A stretch of 64,000 bases of DNA from [Ruminococcus] lactaris ATCC 29176. Lineage in GTDB: Bacteria; Bacillota; Clostridia; Lachnospirales; Lachnospiraceae. The translations under genes and the position numbers were made by a program. A model generated the notes under the pieces. It was given only the letters and a program-made list of their open reading frames with translations, was not told the DNA's origin and did not search any database. Every line of letters begins with the position of its first letter. Position 1 is the first letter of the stretch. Location: positions 1,426,001-1,490,000 of the forward strand of contig NZ_CP102292.1 of assembly GCF_025152405.1 (NCBI RefSeq), given 5' to 3'. This document shows positions 1-8,872 of this stretch, piece after piece.

Positions 1-452
1 AATGCGGATACCAGCTTTGTACCCGGTTTCGTCTTCAGGATCTGAAGGCACGGACGAAGTGTATCTGCTGTAGAATGGCATGCTCCTGATACCATACCGT
101 CAGCATCCCCCATCTTCACCATCATTACCCCATAATAAAGGTAATTATTCAGAAGCAGCTCTTTTGCCTGCTCCGGTGTCATACCTTTCTTCTGTCTCAG
201 TTCAACCAGTTTTGCAATATAACCTTCTGTTCTTGCATCTGTAGCAGGATCTACGATCGCAGCACCGGAGATATCATATGTACCTTTATTTTTCTCAATC
301 TCCTCTTTGCTTCCAACAAGCACCAGATCAGCAATTCCTTCTTTTAATACTGCCTCTGCTGCCTTATAAGTTCTTTCGTCCTCTGTCTCAGGGAGAACGA
401 TTGTCTTTTTGCAAGCTTTCGCTCTTGCCTTGATTTCATCAATAAATCCCAT
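1..452 (-). CDS. pta: Phosphate acetyltransferase, N-terminal part (3' end off window)
   Basis: Phosphotransacetylase interconverts acetyl-CoA plus phosphate and acetyl phosphate plus CoA, the first step of acetate formation with ATP yield through acetate kinase, in the cytosol. About 150 codons are visible, starting MGFIDEIKARAKACKKTIVL and continuing through ETEDERTYKAAEAVLKEG and a VKMGDADGMVSGA stretch typical of the Pta/PTB family. The ATG at 452 has an AAGGTGG ribosome site 10 bases upstream. A good sigma-A promoter lies upstream. The remaining half of the enzyme lies to the left of the window. Identity is clear; completeness cannot be judged. Confidence 0.93.
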   Translation of the reverse strand, partial: MGFIDEIKARAKACKKTIVLPETEDERTYKAAEAVLKEGIADLVLVGSKEEIEKNKGTYDISGAAIVDPATDARTEGYIAKLVELRQKKGMTPEQAKELLLNNYLYYGVMMVKMGDADGMVSGACHSTADTLRPCLQILKTKPGTKLVSA

Positions 453-491
453 GACTTTTGTGCCACCTTTCTTTTAATTTCACTGCAATTT

Positions 492-520
492 ATTATAATA
501 CAAAGGTTTTTTGTATACAA
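492..520 (-). promoter_or_regulatory. pta promoter with a GTATAC palindrome in the -35 region
   Basis: On the minus strand TTGTAT (515-520) and TATAAT (492-497) are separated by 17 bases, 40 bases upstream of the pta start codon. The -35 box is part of the palindrome TTGTATACAA (511-520), which is also the core of the perfect operator at 6202-6225 in front of the GntR-type regulator. Promoter assignment is from sequence match; regulation by that GntR protein is inference. Confidence 0.6.
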
Positions 521-651
521 GTGGGTTTCATGTGCATTTTCAAATACAATCTTTCTTTTTTCAGATCTTTTTTTATAGCTTTGTTACATATTTATCAATG
601 TCAGACAAATTGTTCTTCAAAAAGAACAATCTCTGTCTCTTTCACACATTT

Positions 652-2004
652 TCATAGATGAAAAAATGCTGTCACAATATTAAAATAAACCAGAATTGTA
701 CACGTATCCAGTATGGTCGTGATCAACGGTGCCGCCATAATTGCCGGATCAAGCCCTAACTTTTTAGCCAACAGAGGAAGGACACATCCGATACATTTTG
801 CCATCGATACAACAGCGATCATCGTCAGTCCAAGTGCACCTGCGAGCATCACATTCTGATCATACATAATATAGATGCGAAGTCCATTTACAACCGCAAG
901 CATCAGACCTACAACCACAGCTACCCGGATTTCTTTGAAAAGCACCCGGAAAATATCTTTAAACTCAATCTCTCCCACTGCAAGTCCACGGATCACCAAT
1001 GTCGAACTCTGAGAGCCACAGTTTCCTCCTGTTCCCATCAGCATCGGAATAAATGTGATCAATACCGGCATTACTGCCATGGCATCCTCATAATGCCCGA
1101 GTATCTCTCCTGTTACCGTTGCTGACAGCATCAGGAGCATCAACCATAAAGAACGGTTCTTTGCATGCTGAAATACTGAAGTTCCAAAATAAGAATCTTC
1201 ATTCGGACTGACACCCGCCATAATACTGATGTCCTCTGTTGTCTCATCCTGCAAAACAAGCATGGCATCATCAACTGTAACAATTCCCACCATGCAGTCT
1301 TCATGATCCAGGATCGGAATTGCAACAAGTCCGTATTTGTTGATCTGATTGGCCACCTGTTCCTGATCATCCAGCGTTCTTGCATAAATAACATTCTCAT
1401 CCATGATCTCCTCGATCAGCCTGGACTCCCCCGCTGTCAGCAGATCTTTCACATCCACCACTCCGATCAGCTTTCTCTTTTCTGTCACATAACACGTATA
1501 AATCGTCTCACGGTTGATCCCCACCTGCCGGATTTTAAGGATCGCATCTGCAACCGTCATCTCTTTCCGCAGGCTGATGTATTCTATATTCATAATACTG
1601 CCTGCACTGTCTTCCGGATATTGTAACAGAGTATTGATCTGCTTTCTTGTCTCCTCATCCGTTGCCATCAGCAGACGATCCACAACATTGGCCGGCATTT
1701 CCTCCAGTACATCTACTGTATCATCCACATACATCTCATCCATGATCTCTTTTAACTCAGAATCCGTCAATGCTTCAAGCAGTTCTTCCCTCATATCACT
1801 GTTCATATCAGTAAAAACTTCCGCTGCTTCTTCCTTTGAAAGGAGACGGAATACCAGCATTCTCTGCTTCTTATCCAGTTCTTCCATGGCATCGACAAGA
1901 TCCACAGGATGCAGATTTTCCAATTCCTCTTTCAGTTCTTTAAAATTACGTTCTTCTAAAAATTTTATAATCTGATCTGCAGTCAGTTTCTGTTCCTGCT
2001 CCAT
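652..2004 (-). CDS. mgtE: Magnesium transporter MgtE
   Basis: MgtE is a homodimeric inner-membrane Mg2+ channel gated by cytoplasmic Mg2+. At 450 aa it is the usual family length. The order is an acidic N-terminal superhelical domain (about 1-125, with EELLEALTDSELKEIMDEM), a CBS pair (about 130-250), a linker helix and about five membrane segments (about 280-450). The pore-region signature MLMGTGGNCGSQSSTLVIRG is present. The start MEQEQKLTADQ has AAGAAGGTG upstream. The gene is monocistronic, followed by pta on the same strand after a 199-bp gap that contains the pta promoter. The 116-bp leader is too short for an M-box Mg2+ riboswitch, so sensing is presumably by the protein itself. Confidence 0.95.
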   Translation of the reverse strand: MEQEQKLTADQIIKFLEERNFKELKEELENLHPVDLVDAMEELDKKQRMLVFRLLSKEEAAEVFTDMNSDMREELLEALTDSELKEIMDEMYVDDTVDVLEEMPANVVDRLLMATDEETRKQINTLLQYPEDSAGSIMNIEYISLRKEMTVADAILKIRQVGINRETIYTCYVTEKRKLIGVVDVKDLLTAGESRLIEEIMDENVIYARTLDDQEQVANQINKYGLVAIPILDHEDCMVGIVTVDDAMLVLQDETTEDISIMAGVSPNEDSYFGTSVFQHAKNRSLWLMLLMLSATVTGEILGHYEDAMAVMPVLITFIPMLMGTGGNCGSQSSTLVIRGLAVGEIEFKDIFRVLFKEIRVAVVVGLMLAVVNGLRIYIMYDQNVMLAGALGLTMIAVVSMAKCIGCVLPLLAKKLGLDPAIMAAPLITTILDTCTILVYFNIVTAFFHL

Positions 2005-2051
2005 GTCTCTGCACCTTCTTCACTTAAATTTTGACCCTGCTATCTTTTTAT

Positions 2052-2080
2052 AGTATAATAGGTACAAAAATGATATACAA
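2052..2080 (-). promoter_or_regulatory. mgtE promoter
   Basis: TTGTAT (2075-2080), 17-base spacer, TATACT (2052-2057) on the minus strand, about 50 bases before the mgtE start. It lies in the divergent mgtE/tmcAL intergenic region. Confidence 0.55.
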
Positions 2081-2120
2081 GTATTAACTGATAGATATAG
2101 TATTGCAATAGGAGATTTCT

Positions 2121-3407
2121 ATGAAAATTGTTGGTCTGATCACAGAATACAACCCATTCCATAACGGTCATTTATACCATATCCGCGAATCGCTCCGCAT
2201 TACCGGTGCCGATGCTGCTCTTGTTGTTATGAGCGGCGATTATGTTCAGCGTGGTACTCCCGCCATCATGCCGAAACGTCTCCGTACTGAAATGGCTCTT
2301 TATTGTGGAGCTGGAGCTGTTCTTGAACTTCCCGTCTGCTATGCTACCGGAAGTGCTGAATTTTTTGCTCTCGGAGCAATTTCTCTTTTAGACAGTCTCG
2401 GGATCGTCGATTCTGTCTGCTTTGGAAGTGAATGCAGTGATCTTCCTCTGCTGCAGAAGATTGCCGGCCTTTTAGTCGATGAGCCTGAACAATACCGTGA
2501 AATTCTCCGGCATGAATTAAAGCTTGGCAAATCATTTCCTGCAGCACGACAGACAGCAGTCGTTTTCTGCACCGGCGATCCTCGATGTGCCGACATTTTA
2601 AAAGATCCGAATAACATCCTCGGCATTGAATATCTGAAAGCCTTAAAAAAATGCGGAAGTTCTATCCGTCCTTATACAATCCGGCGAAAGGGAGCAGGAT
2701 ATCATAGCAGCCAACTTGACGAACTGTATAGCTCTGCTTCTGCGATCCGTTCCCTCCTGGCATATTCCAGCTCGTCCATTCATACAGAATTTGCAGGAGA
2801 TGATTCCACAGAGCTTTCTTTTTCCGATATTCTCAATGAACTGGGAAATCAGGTTCCAAAAAAGTGTCTGGAACTTCTGTCTGATTTTCATAAGATCCAG
2901 TACCCGGTTTATCAGAATGATTTTTCATTAATCTTAAAATACAAACTTTTGAACAAGCATCCTGAAAGCCTCGTCCGTTATATGGATGTCTCGCCCGAAC
3001 TCGCCGCAAGGATCTGTACCAGTTTAAATGATTTCTTTAATTATAAGCAGTTTGCCGGACTTCTGAAGACAAAGGAACTGACCCAAACCCGTATTAACCG
3101 GGCATTGCTTCATATTATGCTCGGAATCAAAAAAGATTCTGTATCTGAATATATGAACAGCGGATATAACTTCTATGCACGACTGCTCGGATTCAGAAAG
3201 GACTGTTCCCAGATTCTTACCGAAATATCAAAAAAAAGCTCCCTGCCGCTTCTGACAAAGCTTGCTGAAAGCCGGGAACTCTGTGAGCTTGGACAGCGAA
3301 TGCTGCGGGATGATATCCTCGCATCAAATTTATATACTTCCGTTGTGACAGACAAATTTAAGACAGCATTTCTCAATGAATATAAACAGAGGATAATCAA
3401 GATATGA
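2121..3407 (+). CDS. tmcAL: tRNA(Met) cytidine acetate ligase TmcAL (YlbM family)
   Basis: TmcAL activates acetate with ATP and acetylates C34 of elongator tRNA-Met (ac4C34), keeping the Met anticodon from misreading Ile codons. The 428-aa protein begins MKIVGLITEYNPFHNGHLYH, the HIGH-type nucleotidyltransferase motif of this family. It continues with MSGDYVQRG, a FGSEC segment and KDPNNILGIEYLKAL, then a helical tRNA-binding C-terminal half. The ATG at 2121 follows GGAG at 2111. It is divergent from mgtE and convergent with icd. Its TGA stop lies directly at the left end of the structured repeat element. Family assignment is strong; the reaction follows from characterised homologues. Confidence 0.93.
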   Translation: MKIVGLITEYNPFHNGHLYHIRESLRITGADAALVVMSGDYVQRGTPAIMPKRLRTEMALYCGAGAVLELPVCYATGSAEFFALGAISLLDSLGIVDSVCFGSECSDLPLLQKIAGLLVDEPEQYREILRHELKLGKSFPAARQTAVVFCTGDPRCADILKDPNNILGIEYLKALKKCGSSIRPYTIRRKGAGYHSSQLDELYSSASAIRSLLAYSSSSIHTEFAGDDSTELSFSDILNELGNQVPKKCLELLSDFHKIQYPVYQNDFSLILKYKLLNKHPESLVRYMDVSPELAARICTSLNDFFNYKQFAGLLKTKELTQTRINRALLHIMLGIKKDSVSEYMNSGYNFYARLLGFRKDCSQILTEISKKSSLPLLTKLAESRELCELGQRMLRDDILASNLYTSVVTDKFKTAFLNEYKQRIIKI

Positions 3408-4169
3408 AATTTGTAGTTGTTGGGGTGAAAATGTTTCGGCAGCCAGAAAGATTTTAATAGAAGAGCATCCATATCCGCCCTTGCTGTTGCATCGCAGTGC
3501 AGGACCCGCTTTACCTCAGCCCGTTGACAACTTGTAACAGGAACGTGCAAACACTCGTGCAGAGGCACTCCTGTTTATGTTCCTTAACAAGTTGGGCAAA
3601 GTGTCTTCGGAACGCTCCTTGTCAATGCACTGCTCACGCAACAGCAAGGGCGGATATTAGGCTTTTCAAATCAGAAAATTTTCCCTCATGCCAGAACAGT
3701 TTCTCCCAACAAACACGAAATTCCAATAAGAAATAAAGAGCCGGATGGCTATCGACGAAGATAAATGCTCCATCAAATAGTAAATACAATATCTATTATC
3801 TGATATTTACGATCGAGTATCTTAGTCTATAGCCATCCGGCTTTTTTCTATTCTTTTTAAATTTGTATTGTTGAGTGACTACGCTGTGGAGTCAGAAAAA
3901 AACTTCTTACTGTGACTACCAGCGGAAAGCAGGGTGTTCCTGAGCAGGTGCATTAGCGTAGAGCGTTCCGAAGACACTTTGCAGCGTTTGTTAGAGAACG
4001 TAAATCGAGTGCCTTTGCACGAAGATTTCCACTTTCGAGTTACAAACGGTCAACGGGCTGAGGTAAAGCGGGCCTGCACCGCGAAGGAATATCTCTGCTT
4101 TCCGCGTCCGCTCTGCCACATAGAAGTTTTCTGCTTTCCAAGCGTATCCCCCCCAACAAATACAAATTT
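3407..4169. repeat. 763-bp structured inverted-repeat element, copy 1
   Basis: The element is bounded by terminal inverted repeats: AAATTTGTAGTTGTTGGGG at the left, and the complement of AAATTTGTATTTGTTGGGG at the right. It has two arms of about 300 bp (3407-3727 and 3855-4169) that are diverged inverted copies of each other, flanking a 104-nt hairpin (3739-3842). Each arm carries the conserved blocks CTTTACCTCAGCCCGTTGAC and AAGTGTCTTCGGAACGCTC on either side of a local hairpin (3528-3594 and 3985-4048). Small open frames cross the arms but look incidental. It fills the convergent gap between tmcAL and icd, and the icd stop codon lies inside the right terminal repeat. A second copy in opposite orientation is at 57480-58236. 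I do not recognise the family; a MITE-like or structured-RNA repeat is most likely. Confidence 0.8.
3739..3842. terminator. Central bidirectional terminator hairpin of element copy 1
   Basis: AGCCGGATGGCTAT (3739-3752) pairs with ATAGCCATCCGGCT (3829-3842), with a nested GTAAATA/TATTTAC stem inside. A T-run follows on the plus strand and CTCTTTATT on the minus strand. It can end transcripts from tmcAL and from icd. The second element has the same 104-nt design at 57802-57905. Confidence 0.7.
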
Positions 4170-5364
4170 ATAATCTCTTCGCAATCGCCTTAATAAATCC
4201 TTCACTGTTCAGTACGGTTGGATTTTCAAGTGTTGTGATCAGTGCGAGATCTTTCGTCATTTCTCCTGCCTCGATTGTATCAATCGTTGCCTTTTCAAGC
4301 TTATCAGCGAACTCCATCAGTTCTTTATTGCCATCAAGCTCTCCTCTTTTTCTGAGAGCACCTGTCCATGCAAAGATCGTTGCAACAGAGTTTGTAGATG
4401 TTTCCTCACCTTTCAGATGCTTATAATAGTGACGCTGTACTGTTCCATGGGCAGCCTCGTATTCATAATATCCATCCGGAGATACAAGTACAGAAGTCAT
4501 CATGGCAAGAGATCCAAAAGCGGAGGATACCATATCACTCATTACATCTCCATCATAGTTCTTACATGCCCAGATATATCCACCTTCTGATTTCATGACA
4601 CGGGCAACTGCATCATCAATCAATGTATAGAAATAGGTGATTCCTGCTTCTTTGAACTTCTCATCATATTCTGCATCATAAATTTCCTGGAAGATATCCT
4701 TAAATGTATGATCGTACTTTTTAGAGATCGTATCTTTTGTTGCAAACCACAGATCCTGCTTTGTATCCAGTGCATAGGAAAAGCAGCTTCTTGCAAAACT
4801 TTCAATAGACTTATTGATATTATGCATTCCCTGTACGATTCCCGGTCCGTCAAATTCATGTACCAGTTCTTTTGTCTGACTTCCATCTTCTGCTGTATAA
4901 ACCAGCTCTACTTTCCCTGCTCCAGGAATTTTCATTTCAGATCCTTTATATACATCACCATACGCATGTCTTGCGATCGTGATCGGCTTTTTCCAGTTCT
5001 TAACACACGGCTCAATTCCCTTTACAACAATCGGTGCACGGAACACTGTTCCATCAAGAATTGCACGAATTGTTCCATTCGGACTTTTCCACATTTCTTT
5101 CAGGTCATATTCATCCATACGTGCTGCATTCGGAGTGATCGTTGCACATTTTACGGCTACTTTGTATTTCTTAGTCGCAAGTGCTGAGTCAATCGTTACC
5201 TGATCATCCGTCTCATTTCTATGCTCAAGACCGAGATCATAATATTCCGTCTTAAGATCAATGTATGGCTCTAAAAGATTTTCTTTGATCATCTTCCAGA
5301 GAATCCTTGTCATCTCATCTCCATCCATCTCGACCAGTGGGGTTGTCATTTTAATTTTTTCCAT
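4168..5364 (-). CDS. icd: NADP-dependent isocitrate dehydrogenase (eukaryote-like type)
   Basis: Oxidative decarboxylation of isocitrate to 2-oxoglutarate with NADP+, feeding glutamate synthesis in the cytosol. The product is 398 aa, the length of the homodimeric eukaryote-like IDH class. It starts [20 protein letters not shown] and contains the substrate-loop sequence [13 protein letters not shown], then [15 protein letters not shown] and the NADP-site [10 protein letters not shown]. The ATG at 5364 was chosen because AGGAGG stands 9 bases upstream; an in-frame ATG eight codons earlier lacks one. The stop codon lies in the terminal repeat of the 763-bp element. The GntR-type gene ends 101 bp upstream on the same strand, so the two may be co-transcribed. 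Confidence 0.95.
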   Translation of the reverse strand: MEKIKMTTPLVEMDGDEMTRILWKMIKENLLEPYIDLKTEYYDLGLEHRNETDDQVTIDSALATKKYKVAVKCATITPNAARMDEYDLKEMWKSPNGTIRAILDGTVFRAPIVVKGIEPCVKNWKKPITIARHAYGDVYKGSEMKIPGAGKVELVYTAEDGSQTKELVHEFDGPGIVQGMHNINKSIESFARSCFSYALDTKQDLWFATKDTISKKYDHTFKDIFQEIYDAEYDEKFKEAGITYFYTLIDDAVARVMKSEGGYIWACKNYDGDVMSDMVSSAFGSLAMMTSVLVSPDGYYEYEAAHGTVQRHYYKHLKGEETSTNSVATIFAWTGALRKRGELDGNKELMEFADKLEKATIDTIEAGEMTKDLALITTLENPTVLNSEGFIKAIAKRL

Positions 5365-5465
5365 TGTCTGTTTCCTCCTGCTTATCATTTATATTGACTA
5401 TTCATTCGTAGTTATGAATGAGTAATTCACGGATCCGATTTTCTGCCAGGCTATAACTCAGTTTT

Positions 5466-6122
5466 CTAATAGCCCTGCCTTTTCAAATTTTGTATTACAT
5501 GTAAAATATGTTCATCAGCTAATTGTTCTGCCTGATCGGCATCTCTTTCTTTAATTGCCTGAAGGATCTGCTTATGCTCCCGAATTGATTTTCTCGCCCG
5601 TTCTTCCGACACGATTGAATCTTTTCTTGCCGACTGGACATATTCATGGAAATCTGATAAAACTCTCGCAAGCATACGACTGCCTGATGCCTCATACAAA
5701 ATTGTGTGAAACCGTCCGTCCAGCCCTGTCACCTGCTCTGTATTAAAAGCATTTCCTTTCTTCATTTGAAATTCTGATAACAGAATCGTCTCTTCCAGTC
5801 TGTCAATCTGTTCCTCTGTGATATTCTCCACAGCCCATCTTGCACAAAGCCCCTCTAATGTAGACCTCATATAATAAATATCCCAGATATCTTTTTTCGA
5901 GATGCCATTAACATAAGCTCCTCTGTTCGGCACGATTGAAACCAGTCCCTCCAGTTCCAACTGACGAAGTGCTTCTCTGACCGGAGTTCTGCTGACTCCA
6001 AGCTCTTTCCCCAGCGTTGCTTCTTTCAATTCATCATTCTGCTTATATTTCCCTTTCAGAATATCTTCACGGATTCTCTGGAAAACTCTTCCTCCGAGCG
6101 AATGTTCCTGATGCTCTTCCAT
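5466..6122 (-). CDS. GntR-family transcriptional regulator with FCD domain
   Basis: A 218-aa regulator. The N-terminal winged helix-turn-helix (about 12-75) carries the family signature LGVSRTPVREALRQLELEGL. The all-helical FCD ligand domain (about 85-215) has metal-site histidines in DGRFHTILYEASG and REHKQILQAIKERD. FCD members bind carboxylic acids such as lactate, gluconate, citrate or fatty acyl-CoA; the ligand here cannot be told. The start at 6122 has GAGGAG 6 bases upstream. Upstream in-frame codons run into the promoter and operator, so they are unlikely starts. Position before icd suggests control of TCA/acetate genes (inference). Confidence 0.88.
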   Translation of the reverse strand: MEEHQEHSLGGRVFQRIREDILKGKYKQNDELKEATLGKELGVSRTPVREALRQLELEGLVSIVPNRGAYVNGISKKDIWDIYYMRSTLEGLCARWAVENITEEQIDRLEETILLSEFQMKKGNAFNTEQVTGLDGRFHTILYEASGSRMLARVLSDFHEYVQSARKDSIVSEERARKSIREHKQILQAIKERDADQAEQLADEHILHVIQNLKRQGY

Positions 6123-6201
6123 TTTGTCTCCTCTCATCCTTTTTCCCACAGCGGGCAATGCACTGACCAACGATACATTCCAGTATCTCTTTTTGCATTC
6201 T

Positions 6202-6236
6202 TGTATAATTGTATACAATTATACATCTTTTGTCAA
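6202..6236 (-). promoter_or_regulatory. Autoregulatory promoter/operator of the GntR gene
   Basis: Minus-strand promoter TTGACA (6231-6236), 17 bases, TACAAT (6208-6213). A perfect 24-bp palindrome (6202-6225, core AATTGTATACAATT) covers the -10 box and most of the spacer, the expected layout for repression by the gene's own product. GntR/FCD operators commonly contain GTATAC cores. Confidence 0.75.
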
Positions 6237-6299
6237 GTTTCGATTCGAGAAATTCATTTATCCAGATTTTTCAAAAACATTCATTGTCTTAAGAAACCC

Positions 6300-7217
6300 C
6301 AAGTGAACTGCTTCCCGTCAAGTAGACAATCAAAAAAACAAAAACTATTTCTGCCACCAGATGCGAAAAACTGGTGGCAGTTTTATGCCGCCAACATATA
6401 CTGTTCGTGTTTTTCAAACGGAGTTAATACTCCAAGATTTCTTTGTAACCGTTTCGTGTTGTAATACTCAATGTAATCTTCGATCATAGTAATAAGAGAT
6501 TCTCGATCAGTAAATTTTTTGCCGTAATAGCGTTCTCTCTTTAGGATTCCCCAAAACCCTTCCATTGGACCATTGTCAATACATTTTGCAACTCTGGACA
6601 TACTTTGAGTTATTCCTGCAGCTTCTAATTTTGCGTGAAAAGTACGACTTGTGTATTGGTAACCTCTATCAGAATGACACAATGGATGAGCATTCGGATT
6701 ACTTTCAATAGCTTTGTCAAAAGTATCAAATACTAACGCATTATTATTGCTGTCTCTAATTACGTAGGATACAATCCGTCTATCATAAAGATCCAGAATG
6801 GCACTTAGATATACTTTGTGTTTTTCTTGTCCGGTATAATATTTAAACTCTGTAACATCAGTAAGCCATTTTTCGTTTGGAGCATCAGCATAAAATTCTC
6901 GATTCAATACATTTTCAGCTATAAATTGTGGATTTGCAGCCTGACGCGTGCATCCATTGTTTGAGTACTTAATTGTTGATTTGATATTCTTTTTTCTGCA
7001 AATGCGAAGTACTCGTTTATCATTCACTTTTATATCATGATAGCGTTCTAGGTCGTCTCGTATTCTTCGGTAACCTTTGTCTGGAGAGTCTGTATGTATT
7101 TGTTCAATCGTTTCTGCAATACGCTCATTTTCTATCTCATTAGTCGGAATTTCCCTATTTAACCACTTGTAATAGGCTGCTCTACTTACATTTCCCAATT
7201 TACAAAGAGCACTAATT
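6300..7217 (-). mobile_element. IS3-family element, left-end remnant (copy 1)
   Basis: The left end, TGAACTGCTTCCCGTCAAGT at about 6303, closely resembles the left end of copy 2 at 7217. Only the 3' part of orfB remains. At about 7217 the sequence changes abruptly from orfB coding into the left end of copy 2. The rest of copy 1 (start of orfB, orfA, right end) is not found beyond the right end of copy 2, so it was lost after copy 2 inserted or through recombination. Confidence 0.75.
6383..7217 (-). pseudogene. IS3 transposase OrfB, 5'-truncated
   Basis: The frame encodes the C-terminal ~278 residues of an IS3-family integrase-type transposase. The start region is SALCKLGNVSRAAYYKWLNR, then HTH_21-like DKGYRRIRDDLERYH, then the rve catalytic core with DDE residues in WLTDVTEF, HSDRGYQYT and MEGFWGILKRERYYG. 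Its normal N-terminal lead-in (present in copy 2 as EAGLSLIRHEHIYQAIKEEH) is cut off at the junction with copy 2, and no orfA precedes it. It is very probably inactive by itself, although the catalytic triad is intact. Confidence 0.85.
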
Positions 7218-7298
7218 GGATGAACCGCTCCCCGTCAAGTAGACAATTGAAAAAATATAAATTTTTCCTGCCAGCAGATAAATTTCTACTGGCAGTTT

Positions 7299-8711
7299 TT
7301 ATGCAGCTTGCAAGTAAATTTCGTATTTTTCCATTGGCGTTAAAATTCCGAGATTCCTTTGCAAGCGTTTATTGTTGTAGTAATCTATATAATCTTCGAT
7401 CATTTTTACGAGAGTACATCTATCAGTGAATCGTTTTCCATAATATCGCTCTCTCTTCAGAATTCCCCAAAAGCCTTCCATTGGCCCATTGTCGATACAT
7501 TTAGCAACTCGCGACATGCTTTGTGTTATTCCAGCATTTACAAGTTTTGTATGAAATGTCCTGTTCGTATATTGGAATCCCCTGTCACTGTGAAACAGCG
7601 GCTGCGCACCAGGGCTTCCTTTGGGCAGGATACGACGTATCAATTCATGGTTGACTTCACAGGCTCCTTTTTGATAAGGAGCACTTGGATCGCAATAAAA
7701 TATCTTTGTTCTATTGCATGGAATGGTGCTACGTTTTTCTATTTCCTTTGGATTTGAAAACTCACTTCCGTTATCTGTCAGAATAACCGGAAACAAGCTG
7801 TTAAATGTTTTTGCCCCAAGAACTTCATCCAATAAGTTTATGATCTCTATTACAGAAGCTGATGTATTTGCATCCCGCAAAAAAGCCAGCATGAGACTGC
7901 TTTCTACAAAGTGTATGGTAAGAAGACATTTTCCTCCCACACGACCAATAACGCTATCCATTTGTACAATGGTCGTTTCTGGATGTGCTCCCAGATATTT
8001 TTGAAAGTCAGCGTAACTTCGGTCAATACGGCAGCCTCGGTCAACTTTAAATTCAGGCTTCTTATAACGAGGACGGTATTTCACTTTACGGGGTAGATCA
8101 ATGTTCCTGATATCAAAGAGCTGGGCATCCACATAGTTATACAATGTCTTCTCACTGCACATCAGTTCATCTACATGATCAAGATAGATCTGATGAAGCG
8201 ACTGCCCGTTTTTAACCAAAGGACTGATGATCCCGTTAATTCTTGCAATATCATCTTCGTTGGACATGATACCGGTTCTGGCTTCCGAAACAGCATGATG
8301 TGCTCTCTCATGTGCATCTGCTGGATCATAAATACGCTTTAGTAACGTACATTTCGGCAGCTGACTGCAGCCATTACAAACATAAGGTGGCTTACTTTTA
8401 ACAGAACAGACATCTTCTACAAAATCAGAACAATGTAAGGTGCATTCAGAACATAGGCTACATTTGTAAGCAGATTGGTGTGTACAGCTTGTTCCGCAAA
8501 TCCTTTTTGCTTTGCACGTAGCACGGAATTTACAAGGATTATACGGATATCCAGGACGACCGCTTTTCTTGTCATAGGAATACTTTTTAATCTCCTTGGC
8601 AATGGTTGTACGGTCCTTTCCTAACTCTGTGCCAATTGCCCCAAAAGAGGCATTCTCCTGAAGGCGTTGAGCAATAATCATTCGATCTTCATAAGATAAA
8701 AGCTTTGACAT
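7299..8711 (-). pseudogene. Chimeric IS30-IS3 transposase reading frame
   Basis: One uninterrupted 470-codon frame. The first ~365 residues are an IS30-family transposase. They begin MSKLLSYEDRMIIAQRLQEN with a helix-turn-helix (IGTELGKDRTTIAKEIKKY), a cysteine-rich zinc-like stretch (CGTSCTHQSAYKCSLCSEC) and a DDE core with VQMDSVIG and LTDNGSEF. After HELIRRILPKG (about 7618) it switches in frame to IS3 OrfB (PGAQPLFHSDRGFQYTNRTF to the end, LTPMEKYEIYLQAA). The ATG at 8711 has AAGGAG 7-8 bases upstream. The IS30 C-terminus is replaced by the C-terminal half of the IS3 core, so normal activity is unlikely. Confidence 0.85.
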
Positions 8712-8872
8712 GGTGACTCCTTTCCAGCCGCCAGAAATCAAAGCATAACAGAAAAGAGACCAACTATCCAGTCAGTCTCAATTCATTTGTAAAAGAAAAT
8801 CCATACCTTTCTTTTACACTGATAACTATTAACTTTTACACTTATCCAAGATAGCGGGGATGGAATCTTGGA

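Noticed and set aside
2005-2120. M-box riboswitch upstream of mgtE
   Set aside because: The leader is too short and lacks the long paired architecture.
3497-4173. 79-codon frames crossing the arms of the 763-bp element (also at 57478-58147)
   Set aside because: They follow conserved structured sequence, have no ribosome sites, and the stem changes conserve pairing rather than protein sequence. Probably spurious proteins.
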